Made by a program: the position numbers and the translations under genes | In this document: positions 9,006 through 19,559 of the stretch, one piece after another | Layout of the letters: each line of letters begins with the position of its first letter | Numbering within the stretch: the stretch's first letter is position 1 | Assembly (NCBI GenBank): GCA_003152075.1 | Contig: PLZG01000048.1 | Location: forward strand, 31,949 to 65,668 | DNA length: 33,720 nucleotides | Reading direction: 5' to 3' | DNA from: a candidate division FCPU426 bacterium | GTDB taxonomy: Bacteria > Oederibacteriota > Muellerivitia > Muellerivitales > Muellerivitaceae | The notes under the pieces: model-generated | The model's input: only the letters and a program-made list of their open reading frames with translations | Told to the model about the DNA's origin: nothing | Databases searched by the model: none

Positions 9006-9371
9006 CTAAGCTCTCCCTTTTAAATATTGGTTAAGTTTTATCAGGTCTTCCTCATACATGGGAATAAATTGAATGCCCGAGTTAAATTCGGCGCCATTGG
9101 ATCGGGAATCGGGCCTGCACCAAACCACTTTCGCCACCGTCCGAACAAGCTTTTCCCCCGGAATGGGAATTTCCAATTCTAAAACCTCTCCGGGCTGAAA
9201 AGCTTGGGTCGAGACTACCTGAATTCCCCCCATGCTCAAGTCCTGCAGTACCGCCTTAAAATTCAAGGTCGGATCCTGGATGTCTTTTTCAAGGTTATCA
9301 AGATTGAAAACCTTATAGTGGACGGGGAGCGAGAAAACTAGCCGACTATTTTTTCGTTGTTCAAGTTTCAT
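9006..9371 (-). CDS. PilZ-domain protein (first of tandem pair)
   Basis: A 121-residue PilZ protein. Arg6 and Arg10 (RKNSR) form RxxxR and DLSMGG supplies DxSxxG, so c-di-GMP binding looks intact. The C-terminal half (VRTVAKVVWCRP...FNSGIQFIPM) fits the barrel and final helix. I chose the ATG at 9371; an upstream TTG at 9395 would add eight atypical residues. Its ribosome binding site is weak either way. It differs clearly from its tandem neighbour, so this is an old duplication or a pairing of two PilZ types. Confidence 0.85.
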   Translation of the reverse strand: MKLEQRKNSRLVFSLPVHYKVFNLDNLEKDIQDPTLNFKAVLQDLSMGGIQVVSTQAFQPGEVLELEIPIPGEKLVRTVAKVVWCRPDSRSNGAEFNSGIQFIPMYEEDLIKLNQYLKGRA

Positions 9372-9478
9372 GGCAAAACATCCAAGCAACCTCAAAATTA
9401 TCTAACGATATTATGACACGGGGCATGCCTGGCATTGAATAAAAAGCAGGTAGAGGTTTTAAGGATTCCGGAAAGAGG

Positions 9479-10513
9479 TTATAGGAAAAGCAAAACCACC
9501 GTCACGACCGCAGTGGCCCCAACGGCTAAAATCTTTATGGCGCTTGAGGGCTGTTTCTTTTGCTGGTCCACATTGGTGATTTTCATGGCGTCAAAGGGGC
9601 GTCCATAGCTCCAAAAATCTTCCTCTTGGATTGCTGGCTTCTCCTGGGAACCAACCTTAGGTTGAGCACTGGCAACCGCTTGTCCGGCTTGGCCAGCCGG
9701 CATCCCCGCAAAGGGCATGAAGTTAATCCGACCTAAGCTCGCGCTATAGGCCCCGTCATAAATCGTCCTCATGATCTGCTGTGCGTCCAGCGTCTTGAAA
9801 TCGTTATTGGGGGCGGACAATGGTTTCGCTGAATAATTAACCATATTATATTTCAAGTTATTGTAAATTCGATTTCCTGTAATGGAAGGGGTTCCAAAAT
9901 CCTTCAAATAAAAGCCAAAATTATTATTGTATATTTCGTTGTTAGAGATGACTGGACTCGCCGAATCTGACAACAAAACAATTCCAACTCCATTTGCCGT
10001 TATTTTGTTTCCGGTAATTTGGGGTTGAGAATTCTGGGCGACTTCCACCCCGGTTTTTGCCCCATAAAGAGCGCACTGAGTAATGGTGGGTGAAGATGTA
10101 TTACAAATAATCCTCCCACCTTTCACCAAGCATCCTTGCAAAATGGAGTTCATTGGATCGCTACCGTAAAAATAAATAGCGCCCCAAAGCGAACCAGCCA
10201 CTGCGGGCATAAATGAAATAGGAGTAGTGCTATTTCCCACGGCTTTCAATCCACCTTGGATGACTAGGTTCGGGCCCGCGCCCACCTTTCCAGTGGTCGG
10301 AACCAAAAAATGCACCTCCACACCTGGGTCAATAGTGAGAATAGCCCCCTTCGCAACGGTAATATCATTTTGAACCACATAAGGGCTGTTATCTTTGGTC
10401 CAATTGGTCGAAACTGCAATGGCGTCCTTGACATAGGTAGGACCAACCGCATAAGCAACGGGGACATTCAATATAAGGAGCAGGCCAGTAACGAAGGGCA
10501 GAATATATTTCAT
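9479..10513 (-). CDS. Secreted right-handed beta-helix protein with C-terminal membrane anchor
   Basis: A 344-residue exported protein of unknown role. Signal peptide 1-22 (ends PVAYA). Residues about 45-240 resemble NosD/pectate-lyase-type parallel beta-helix repeats: YVVQNDITVAKGAILTIDPG, then coils such as SPTITQCALYGAKTGVEV, QPQITGNKITANGVGIVL, SPVISNNEIYNNNFGFYL and TPSITGNRIYNN, about 22 residues apart. A Pro/Gln/Ala-rich spacer follows, and the last 20 residues (IKILAVGATAVVTVVLLFL) form a membrane helix. It is probably anchored with the helix domain outside the cytoplasm. No catalytic motif is recognised. GAGGC precedes the ATG. Confidence 0.8.
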   Translation of the reverse strand: MKYILPFVTGLLLILNVPVAYAVGPTYVKDAIAVSTNWTKDNSPYVVQNDITVAKGAILTIDPGVEVHFLVPTTGKVGAGPNLVIQGGLKAVGNSTTPISFMPAVAGSLWGAIYFYGSDPMNSILQGCLVKGGRIICNTSSPTITQCALYGAKTGVEVAQNSQPQITGNKITANGVGIVLLSDSASPVISNNEIYNNNFGFYLKDFGTPSITGNRIYNNLKYNMVNYSAKPLSAPNNDFKTLDAQQIMRTIYDGAYSASLGRINFMPFAGMPAGQAGQAVASAQPKVGSQEKPAIQEEDFWSYGRPFDAMKITNVDQQKKQPSSAIKILAVGATAVVTVVLLFL

Positions 10514-10554
10514 TGAGGAAGCCTCTTTTTACTCAGGGTGGGAAAACGGGATTT

Positions 10555-10582
10555 AGTCTAACAAAAGCCCAAACCTTTGCAA
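10555..10582 (-). promoter_or_regulatory. Candidate promoter for the beta-helix gene
   Basis: Read on the minus strand, TTGCAA (10582-10577) and TAGACT (10560-10555) are 16 nt apart, about 42 nt before the start codon of the beta-helix gene. The surrounding 250-nt intergenic stretch is AT-rich and otherwise shows nothing I can name. Confidence 0.4.
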
Positions 10583-10763
10583 AGTTTAAATTTCCAATTC
10601 ACTTTGATACTAGAGCAAGCCGATGAAAGCAATGCAAACCGGTTTCATTAAGTGATCTAACGACAAAAGGTTACATTTCTTTAACTAAAACAAGTCGACT
10701 TAAAACGTTAAATCCCCATAAACCTCGTGCGCAACCTATACCAATTTCACTGACAACTAAAAC

Positions 10764-11093
10764 TCACCATTTCTTAAACACAAAAAAAACAGCACCAACC
10801 ATGAAACCAAACCCAACTAAATAATTCCATTTCAAGTCTTCTTTTAAAAACAGCAAGGTAAAACCGCAGAACACCAACAACGTAATGACTTCTTGAATAG
10901 TTTTGAGCTGGGCGGTGGAAAATTGATAACTGCCGATGCGATTGGCTGGAACCTGAAAGCAGTATTCGAAAAAAGCGATAGACCAACTCGCCAGAATGGC
11001 AATCCATAAAGGTGATGTGCGGTACTTCAAATGCCCATACCAGGCGAAAGTCATGAAGATGTTGGAAATCAATAATAGTCCGATAGTTTTCAT
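10764..11093 (-). CDS. DUF486 (DMT superfamily) small membrane protein
   Basis: A 109-residue protein with four predicted membrane helices (about 3-18, 28-45, 66-81, 88-107). MKTIGLLLISNIFMTFAWYG, FFEYCFQVPANRIG and FSTAQLKTIQEVITL are typical of DUF486 proteins, a DMT-superfamily group of unknown substrate. The ATG at 11093 gives the conserved N-terminus. It lies only 6 nt past the 3' CCA of ssrA, so no promoter or Shine-Dalgarno fits in between. The gene must be read from the ssrA transcript or from a start inside ssrA. Confidence 0.82.
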   Translation of the reverse strand: MKTIGLLLISNIFMTFAWYGHLKYRTSPLWIAILASWSIAFFEYCFQVPANRIGSYQFSTAQLKTIQEVITLLVFCGFTLLFLKEDLKWNYLVGFGFMVGAVFFVFKKW

Positions 11094-11099
11094 AAAAAA

Positions 11100-11442
11100 T
11101 GGTGGAGGTGGTGGGAATCGAACCCACGTCCTGAAAAACATCCGTAATGGGCCCTACGTGCGTAGCTCAAGAAAGAGTCTCGCCCCCCGCTCGCTCCCGA
11201 GCAGCCGGCGGAGAGCCAGTCCCATTGTTTCTCGTCTGGCCATCGGTGGAACAACCCTGATCCAGACCAGCCTACTGCTTACGTCCTGTTCCCTTAATAG
11301 GCATCAAGGACAAGACGCTAACCGCTTTAAGCGGCCAGAGCTAACTGATTGTCGGCAGTTAAACCGTTGCCATGTTTGACGAGCGATGGCGCCTCGACAC
11401 GCTCCCAAAAGTTCAGCTTCCCAGTCGAAACCGGTCACCCCC
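11100..11442 (-). ncRNA. ssrA: Transfer-messenger RNA (tmRNA, one-piece)
   Basis: The 343-nt RNA rescues stalled ribosomes with SmpB. The 5' end GGGGGTGACCGGTTTCGAC pairs through GGGGGTG with CACCTCC next to the encoded 3' ACCA; the T-arm GGTTCGATTCC is present. The tag frame ends at TAA 11327-11329: with resume codon GGC (11369-11371) it reads GNGLTADNQLALAA, ending in the canonical ALAA proteolysis signal. Downstream segments show paired stretches consistent with pseudoknots. The exact resume codon is inferred by position; the tag end is certain. Confidence 0.97.
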
Positions 11443-11471
11443 ACTTTCATTTAATAAGTACAAAATTCGAA

Positions 11472-11495
11472 CCAACCTCTACACTTTAAGGTTGG
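11472..11495 (-). terminator. Weak hairpin terminator after the ferredoxin gene
   Basis: On the minus strand CCAACCT and AGGTTGG (7-bp arms, 10-nt loop) enclose the ferredoxin stop codon and are followed by TTCGAATTTTG. The stem is short and the T-tract interrupted, so termination may be partial. It separates the upstream operon from ssrA. Confidence 0.45.
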
Positions 11496-11785
11496 ATTCC
11501 CAATTTGGCAAGAATAGCCGGGATATCAGCCAATTCGGCGTGGCTCAGCCAAAGGTTATCAGGGTAAATCAGCACATTGGCTCCCTCCTCGCAGACGTCC
11601 AGGCATTTGCTTTTGGACACACGGATACTTCCCGCCTTACCAGCTGTTTTCACGGCTTCCTTAAGTTTTTCCGAAAGCTCCTTGCCGCAAAAGGTGCCAC
11701 CACAGGAAACCCTCTCCCCCCCGGCTCGTTCATTCACGCAAACAAACACGTATTTTTCAAATTTAGGTTCGGATTGTTCCATCAT
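11486..11785 (-). CDS. Thioredoxin-fold [2Fe-2S] ferredoxin
   Basis: A 99-residue (2Fe-2S) ferredoxin-like protein. Cys16, Cys28, Cys33, Cys61 and Cys65 are available; the C-terminal [17 protein letters not shown] segment is characteristic of the thioredoxin-like ferredoxin family (NuoE-C-terminal-like fold). Four of these Cys should bind the cluster; Cys28 or Cys33 may be the extra one. The ATG at 11785 overlaps the yjbQ stop (ATGA), so it is translationally coupled. An electron-transfer role is expected; its partner cannot be told from the context. Confidence 0.85.
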   Translation of the reverse strand: MMEQSEPKFEKYVFVCVNERAGGERVSCGGTFCGKELSEKLKEAVKTAGKAGSIRVSKSKCLDVCEEGANVLIYPDNLWLSHAELADIPAILAKLGIQP

Positions 11786-12195
11786 TCCCCCATCACCTTA
11801 ACAATCACGCGTTTTTTTCTTTGGCCATCAAATTCAGCGTAATAAATCTGTTGCCAGGTTCCAAAGTCCAGCTTACCAGCCGTCAACGGCACCACTACCT
11901 CATGATGAACCAAAATGCTTTTCAAATGTGAATCGCCATTGTCCTCGCCGGTTTGATGGTGGCGGTAATCCGCCTTAAAGGGAGCGAGTTTTTCTAACCA
12001 TTCGTCAATATCCGCTATCAAACCATTCTCGGCATCGTTCACATATACGCCAGCCGTGATATGCATAGCCGAAACCAGAACCATTCCTTCTTTGATTCCA
12101 CTTTTTGTGACGGCCTTCTCCACTTCGGAAGTAATGTTGATATATTCCCTATGCTTCTTGGTATTAAACCAAAGGTATTCGGTCAAGAATTTCAC
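11782..12195 (-). CDS. yjbQ: YjbQ/UPF0047 family protein
   Basis: A 137-residue member of the YjbQ family, small cytosolic trimers; some members show thiamin phosphate synthase activity in vitro, but the cellular role is unsettled. Family landmarks are [34 protein letters not shown], the metal-binding His residues in these segments, and [13 protein letters not shown] near the end. The length is normal. It lies between the EamA transporter (18 nt upstream) and the ferredoxin (4-nt overlap), so it is part of an operon. Confidence 0.92.
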   Translation of the reverse strand: MKFLTEYLWFNTKKHREYINITSEVEKAVTKSGIKEGMVLVSAMHITAGVYVNDAENGLIADIDEWLEKLAPFKADYRHHQTGEDNGDSHLKSILVHHEVVVPLTAGKLDFGTWQQIYYAEFDGQRKKRVIVKVMGE

Positions 12196-12213
12196 TTATT
12201 CCTCCTTAAGCGG

Positions 12214-13032
12214 TTAAGGCCTCCATAATACCAACACTAGGCCGCACAGAAGCAAGGCGGCCCCAAATCCCCTAGCTTTCCAGCCCTGGGTTTCCTTTAG
12301 ATGGAAGTAGCTCAAGAGAAACCCAACCACCAAATTAATGCGCACCAGGGGGCTAACGCGACTCAAGGGCGCTAACAGAAGCGCGTCATAAAAAACCACG
12401 GTGGAGACGGCTGAAAACAAAACCAGGAACCGGTTTCTCCAAATATTCCCGCCAATCGACTTGACCGATGTTGTCTTGCCTCTTAAGCCGACAAGCGTTA
12501 ACAGGATCGCCCCGATGAGAAAGGCAAAACAAGAGTGAAGAAGATATCCGCTCTCCGGCAAAGCCAATTTGCTAAAGAGTCCGCTTAAGGACCCAATGGC
12601 GGCCGACAATAGACCCCACCAGGACCAGTGCCCGCGGTAGTAAAGCCAAAGGGCTCCTACTACCACCAAACACACTCCAAGGCCAAGGGTTGGACTGATG
12701 TTTTCTTTTAGAAAAAAGTACGCCCAAAAAGCGCTGAATAGGGGTGTGACATTGCTCAACGCGTATGTGGAGTAAAAATCCTTTCGGGCCCCGCGGGTGA
12801 CAGCCCAAAGGCTCGCGCATTCCAATGTGCCGCTTAGGGTTGAGTAGGTCCACCACCTCAATGAAAGTGGTTTGAAGACATAAAGAGCGAAAGGCAAAAG
12901 CGCAAGCGCCACTCCCCATCGCATGCTAACAGTAAATGTTAAAGCTCCTTCTTTCTGGACCCGCGACTTGATTTGGGAACTCCAGAGGGCGTTCAAAACC
13001 CCCGAAGTTAAGGTTAGCCAAGCCCATGTCAT
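12214..13032 (-). CDS. EamA-family (DMT) transporter, second of pair
   Basis: A 272-residue inner-membrane protein with about ten hydrophobic helices in two EamA-like repeats (1-135 and 140-272). The motif YSTYALSNVTPLFSAFWAYF and the end SYFHLKETQGWKARGFGAALLL parallel those of the neighbour gene. Such proteins are drug/metabolite exporters of varied substrate; none can be assigned. It overlaps the upstream paralogue by 4 nt (ATGA), with GGTGG as ribosome binding site. The two may act as homologous partners. Confidence 0.82.
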   Translation of the reverse strand: MTWAWLTLTSGVLNALWSSQIKSRVQKEGALTFTVSMRWGVALALLPFALYVFKPLSLRWWTYSTLSGTLECASLWAVTRGARKDFYSTYALSNVTPLFSAFWAYFFLKENISPTLGLGVCLVVVGALWLYYRGHWSWWGLLSAAIGSLSGLFSKLALPESGYLLHSCFAFLIGAILLTLVGLRGKTTSVKSIGGNIWRNRFLVLFSAVSTVVFYDALLLAPLSRVSPLVRINLVVGFLLSYFHLKETQGWKARGFGAALLLCGLVLVLWRP

Positions 13033-13850
13033 GCGAATGCCACCAAAACGAGTCCCGCCATAATCAGACCTCCTCCCAAGGCTTTAGATTTCCAGCCCTG
13101 TCTTTCCTTTAACAGGTAATAACTAAAAATAAATCCGAATAAAAGATTGGCCCTGACCAAGGGATTGATTTTAGAAGCGGGTGCGTGCGCTAGGGCTATA
13201 TAGAAGAGTACCGAGGCAACAAAAGACAAGAAGGCCACTGGAAGCATCTTTTTCCACTCCTTCTTCATCACCTTAACCCGTAACTTGGCCCCACCCATAG
13301 CTTCCAAGGGGATTAATACGAGGGCTCCGATTCCAAAGGACCAGAAGGCAAAATATAGCGGAGGCGCGTCGGCTAAGGCCAATTTGTTGAATATAACACC
13401 CGCTGTCGAGAAGACGGCTCCCCACAAACCCGTCCAAGACCATTTCCCTAAACGATGAAAAACAAAGGCTCCCAAAGCAATCAAACACCCCCCAAAAACC
13501 AAAGACCCGGTTTGGGCTTCGCCCAAAACAAGAGGTGCGGCGAGAACAGTAAAGAAAGGTGTCAGATTATAAAAAGCGTAAGTCGTGTAATAATCCTTTT
13601 GAACACCGCGCGCCAGCATCCAAATACGTAAACCCTCGAATAATCCCGCCGCAAAAGTTAAACTCCACCATTTCAAAGAGTTCGGCCAAGTCCATTGGAA
13701 GAAAGCGGGCAGTAATAGGAATAGTGCGGTCAGAGCCCGGAAAACGAGGGTAAATTCACGGGGCGATTGATGTTGGAGTAATTTTTTAGAAAGAGCGGTC
13801 CAAAAAGCGTTAAAAAATCCCGCTACCACCGCCATGCCGAGCCAAATCAT
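13029..13850 (-). CDS. EamA-family (DMT) transporter, first of pair
   Basis: A 273-residue membrane protein with about ten helices. YYTTYAFYNLTPFFTVLAAPLV and SYYLLKERQGWKSKALGGGLIM align with the next gene, showing a tandem duplication with considerable divergence. AAAGGG lies just before the ATG. It follows the JAMM peptidase gene by 6 nt, suggesting transcription with cysM and the JAMM gene; export of a cysteine-related metabolite is possible but only inferred from that position. Confidence 0.82.
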   Translation of the reverse strand: MIWLGMAVVAGFFNAFWTALSKKLLQHQSPREFTLVFRALTALFLLLPAFFQWTWPNSLKWWSLTFAAGLFEGLRIWMLARGVQKDYYTTYAFYNLTPFFTVLAAPLVLGEAQTGSLVFGGCLIALGAFVFHRLGKWSWTGLWGAVFSTAGVIFNKLALADAPPLYFAFWSFGIGALVLIPLEAMGGAKLRVKVMKKEWKKMLPVAFLSFVASVLFYIALAHAPASKINPLVRANLLFGFIFSYYLLKERQGWKSKALGGGLIMAGLVLVAFA

Positions 13851-13856
13851 GGCCCT

Positions 13857-14264
13857 TTAACAGATCGGTTCTTCGTCGAATTGGGTCTGGTCGTTTAATA
13901 CCCAGGACTTCATGGAAGCGAACTTACCTTTTTGGATGGACATAATGACGTAGGAAAAACCCGGCCAAGCAGCTTGTCTGTCCGTTTCGGAGGCCTTATC
14001 CGGATGATCGGGGTGGGAATGGAAGATACCTAGAACGTCCAGCCCCTTTTGACGGGCCAGAGCTTCACCCCTCATATAGTCTTTGGGGTCCATGTCATAG
14101 CGAGTCTCAGGCTTCAGCTTATTTAGATTCCCGCATTCAAAGACTTCCGTCACGGTCCTTTCCCCGCCTCCTTTGCCAAACATCAAACCACATATCTCGT
14201 GAGGATAACCTTTCTCTCCAATAACGATCATTTGTTGTTTTGCCGGGGCATCAAACTTGATCAT
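13857..14264 (-). CDS. JAMM/MPN+ (M67) metallopeptidase, Mec-like
   Basis: A 135-residue zinc isopeptidase of the JAB1/MPN+ type. The JAMM motif is complete: Glu23 (HEICGLMFG), His82 and His84 in GIFHSHPDHP, Ser92 and Asp95 (SETD). In mycobacteria the related Mec releases cysteine from the C-terminus of the sulfur carrier CysO after CysM has built it. Here the ATG overlaps the cysteine synthase stop by one base (TAATG), so a matching role is likely. The ThiS/MoaD-like carrier and its activating enzyme are not nearby. Confidence 0.9.
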   Translation of the reverse strand: MIKFDAPAKQQMIVIGEKGYPHEICGLMFGKGGGERTVTEVFECGNLNKLKPETRYDMDPKDYMRGEALARQKGLDVLGIFHSHPDHPDKASETDRQAAWPGFSYVIMSIQKGKFASMKSWVLNDQTQFDEEPIC

Positions 14265-15184
14265 TATTCCCAAACCCGCGTGGAGAGGTATTTATCCCCC
14301 GAGTCGGGGAAAATAGTCACGATACAACCCTTCTTGATCTCCTTGGCCAATTGGACGCAACCCGCCATGGCACCGCCGCTGGAAAGTCCGGCTAAAATCC
14401 CCTCTTTGCGGGCTAGGGTCTTAACCCATTCATAGCTCTCATCCGTATCGATATCGATGTGTTGGTCGTAGGCCTTGGTGTCATAAATACCAGGCACAAT
14501 GGAGGAAGCCATATGCTTCAACCCTTCGAGACCGTGAAAAGGCTGGGAGGGTTCCAAGGCAACGATTTTTACCGAAGGTTTTATTTCCCTTATCCGCTTC
14601 CCTGTTCCAATCAAAGTCCCACTGGTGCCAATTCCAGCGGCGAAATGGGTGATATTATCCTTCAACTGTTCCATGATTTCCTCGGCCGTTGAGAGCATAT
14701 GGGCCTTGGGATTTTCGGGGTTGTTGTACTGATCAGGAATGAAATACTTCTCGGGATTCTGTTTATAAATCTCGCGGGCCAGAATAATGGCCCCGTCCGA
14801 GCCGTCCATCTCGCTGGAATAATGAACTTCAGCGTTAAAGGATTTGAGGATTCGTTTGCGCTCTTCGCTGACATTAGCCGGGACCGCCAAAACCACTTTA
14901 TATCCCATCGCCGCGCCGATCATGGCATAGGCGATGCCGGTATTGCCTGAGGTGGCATCCAAGATGGATTTATTTTTAGTAAGCTTCCCTGATTTGAGGC
15001 CTTCTTGAATCATGCGAAGAGCCGGACGGTCCTTGACCGAACCGCCAGGATTGAAGGATTCCAGCTTAGCGTAAACCTCCACCCCCAAAACGCCATGGGA
15101 GTGAATCTGAACCATGGGAGTGCGGCCGACCAAGTCGGTGACGCTTTCGTAAACCCGGGGTGGATTTGAAATGGTGGCGGCCAC
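14264..15184 (-). CDS. cysM: Cysteine synthase (CysK/CysM family, PLP-dependent)
   Basis: A 306-residue beta-family PLP enzyme making cysteine from an activated serine and a sulfide donor. The PLP lysine is Lys51 in NPGGSVKDRPA; SGNTGIAYAM is the substrate loop and GIGTSGTLIGTG binds the PLP phosphate. GLEGLKHM...IVPGIYD recalls the CysM type that uses thiocarboxylated carrier protein, which fits the adjacent JAMM gene, but CysK-type activity is not excluded. I chose GTG at 15184, with AGAGGGG 8 nt upstream; a longer frame to 15289 would overlap eno. Confidence 0.92.
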   Translation of the reverse strand: MAATISNPPRVYESVTDLVGRTPMVQIHSHGVLGVEVYAKLESFNPGGSVKDRPALRMIQEGLKSGKLTKNKSILDATSGNTGIAYAMIGAAMGYKVVLAVPANVSEERKRILKSFNAEVHYSSEMDGSDGAIILAREIYKQNPEKYFIPDQYNNPENPKAHMLSTAEEIMEQLKDNITHFAAGIGTSGTLIGTGKRIREIKPSVKIVALEPSQPFHGLEGLKHMASSIVPGIYDTKAYDQHIDIDTDESYEWVKTLARKEGILAGLSSGGAMAGCVQLAKEIKKGCIVTIFPDSGDKYLSTRVWE

Positions 15185-15227
15185 GAAAGTTTCCCCTCTT
15201 AAAACGGGGACAAACCCCCGCGTGATA

Positions 15228-17946
<2,719 letters not shown>

Positions 17947-18016
17947 GTTGAACCTTCCTGTTGTGCTTGGAGAGTTGTTTCAGGCAACTGCGGGCTGCCA
18001 TCTGCTGTGAGGCCAC

Positions 18017-18073
18017 CAGCCGAACAGCTAGCTTTGATAGTGCCAACTGTTAAATAACAGCTGGCGTCGGCTG
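18017..18073. repeat. Nested palindromes downstream of nrdR
   Basis: Outer arms CAGCCG (18017-18022) and CGGCTG (18068-18073) enclose an inner hairpin GCCAACTGTT (18042-18051) / AACAGCTGGC (18056-18065) with one G-T pair. A perfect palindrome CTGTCGACAG (18071-18080) adjoins. No T-tract follows on the minus strand, so a simple intrinsic terminator is unlikely. It may be a REP-like unit or an mRNA-stabilising structure. Confidence 0.45.
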
Positions 18074-18083
18074 TCGACAGGTG

Positions 18084-18542
18084 TTAGCTCTTGTGGCTCA
18101 ACATTTTCTTAACTTCATCCATGAAGGCGTTGATGTCCTTGAATTGACGGTAAACGCTGGCGAACCGCACATAGGCCACGTCATCCATCTCCTTGAGGCG
18201 GTTCATGACCATCTCCCCAATTTCGGTTGAGTTAATTTCCTTTGCCGCCCGTTCCATCAGCGCGTTCTCAATGTCATCTACCAGGGCCTCGATCTTCTCG
18301 GAGGAAACGGGGCGCTTCTCAACCGCTTTGCGGACACCGGACACGATCTTCAACCGGTCGAAGGGTTCCCGACGGCCGTCTCGTTTGACCACCATCGGAA
18401 GTATTTCCTCAATCTGCTCATAAGTCGTGAAGCGTTTTTCACATTTCAGGCACTCACGGCGGCGGCGGATAGCCGAACCACCCTTACTAGGTCTTGAGTC
18501 CATGACCTTGTCTTCCTGATGTCCACAAAAGGGGCACTTCAT
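18084..18542 (-). CDS. nrdR: Transcriptional repressor NrdR
   Basis: A 152-residue repressor of ribonucleotide reductase genes that senses ATP/dATP. The N-terminal zinc ribbon has Cys3, Cys6, Cys31 and Cys34 (MKCPFC...CLKC), followed by ATP-cone residues ([13 protein letters not shown] through [21 protein letters not shown]). Length and sequence are typical. I chose the ATG at 18542, with AGGAG 6 nt upstream, over a TTG one codon earlier. No NrdR box or nrd gene is seen in the window, so its targets lie elsewhere. Confidence 0.97.
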   Translation of the reverse strand: MKCPFCGHQEDKVMDSRPSKGGSAIRRRRECLKCEKRFTTYEQIEEILPMVVKRDGRREPFDRLKIVSGVRKAVEKRPVSSEKIEALVDDIENALMERAAKEINSTEIGEMVMNRLKEMDDVAYVRFASVYRQFKDINAFMDEVKKMLSHKS

Positions 18543-18584
18543 CAATGACTCCTCAACCGGTAGTGTCGATCAACAATGGGCGGA

Positions 18585-18593
18585 ATTATACCA
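18585..18593 (-). promoter_or_regulatory. Extended -10 promoter of nrdR
   Basis: On the minus strand the sequence TGGTATAAT (18593-18585) is a perfect extended -10 element, about 43 nt before the nrdR start codon. The -35 region is a T-run with no clear hexamer, which extended -10 promoters tolerate. Confidence 0.55.
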
Positions 18594-18687
18594 TAGGTAG
18601 ACGGCTTTAAAAAAAGGAACATCAAGAGGTTGATGGAAAGCTTGTCATAAAGCGGTTAAATGGGTTTTGGTGGAAAATAAAGGAAAA

Positions 18688-19551
18688 CTAAGGAATGATT
18701 TCGGTTCCAACGCCTTGGGGAGTGAATATTTCCAATAAAAGGGCGTGAGGCAGGGTGCCATCAATAATGTGGGTTTTATGAACGCCGGATTTCAAAGCAT
18801 GAAGGCATGCCTGAATCTTCGGGATCATTCCGCCGGATATAACTCCGGTTTTGAGTAGCTTTGGAACCTGATTCGCCTTGATGGTCGAAAGCAGGCTTTT
18901 GGGATCTTCCTTCCTTTTACAAATGCCAGGCACATCGGTAAGGAAGACCAATTTCTCCGCTTTCAGCGCGCCCGCAATAGCCCCAGCGGCTTCGTCCGCG
19001 TTTACGTTGTAGGTACGGCCATCTTTTCCAATTCCCAAAGGCGCAATGACAGGAATAAATTGCTCGCGGTTTAAACTATTCAGCACAGCCGCATTGACCT
19101 TGGACACCCTGCCTACAAAGCCGATATCTTTTCCCGACTTGGATTTTATCCGGTCAGCCTGAAGCATGGCGCCATCCTTGCCTGAAAGGCCGACCGCCCG
19201 TCCGCCCAGGCTATGGATCAACGCCACCAATTGCTTGTTAATTTTCCCGCCCAATATTTTTTCCACGATTTTCATTGTGGGTAGGTCAGTAACCCGAAGT
19301 CCGTCCACGAATTGAGACCGGATTCCCAGCTTTTCGGTCGCCCGGGTAATGTCCTTGCCGCCGCCATGAACCACCACGGGTCTCATGCCGACAAACTTCA
19401 TCAATACAATGTCTTGAAGAGTATTACGCAATTCATCAATGCCGGATCGGGTGCTCCCGCCATACTTGACGACTACCGTGCGACCCGACCATTGTTTGAT
19501 GAAAGGAAAGGCTTCGACGAGAACCTTGGCTTTTTGGATAGATTCCCTCAA
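18688..19551 (-). CDS. argB: Acetylglutamate kinase
   Basis: Phosphorylates N-acetylglutamate, the second step of arginine synthesis. The 287-residue protein has VVVKYGGSTRSG, the glycine-rich nucleotide loop VVVHGGGKDITRA, the substrate segment FVDGLRVTD, and the later YNVNADEAAGAIAGALKA and LLLEIFTPQGVGTEI. I chose TTG at 19551 because GGAG lies 5 nt upstream and the N-terminal helix then begins normally; the longer frame to 19647 runs through the end of topA. The 8-nt gap to topA indicates cotranscription. No other arg genes are present. Confidence 0.94.
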   Translation of the reverse strand: MRESIQKAKVLVEAFPFIKQWSGRTVVVKYGGSTRSGIDELRNTLQDIVLMKFVGMRPVVVHGGGKDITRATEKLGIRSQFVDGLRVTDLPTMKIVEKILGGKINKQLVALIHSLGGRAVGLSGKDGAMLQADRIKSKSGKDIGFVGRVSKVNAAVLNSLNREQFIPVIAPLGIGKDGRTYNVNADEAAGAIAGALKAEKLVFLTDVPGICKRKEDPKSLLSTIKANQVPKLLKTGVISGGMIPKIQACLHALKSGVHKTHIIDGTLPHALLLEIFTPQGVGTEIIP

Positions 19552-19559
19552 AAAATCTC

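Noticed and set aside
10996-11379. 127-codon plus-strand frame across the tmRNA
   Set aside because: The DNA is fully explained by ssrA on the minus strand.
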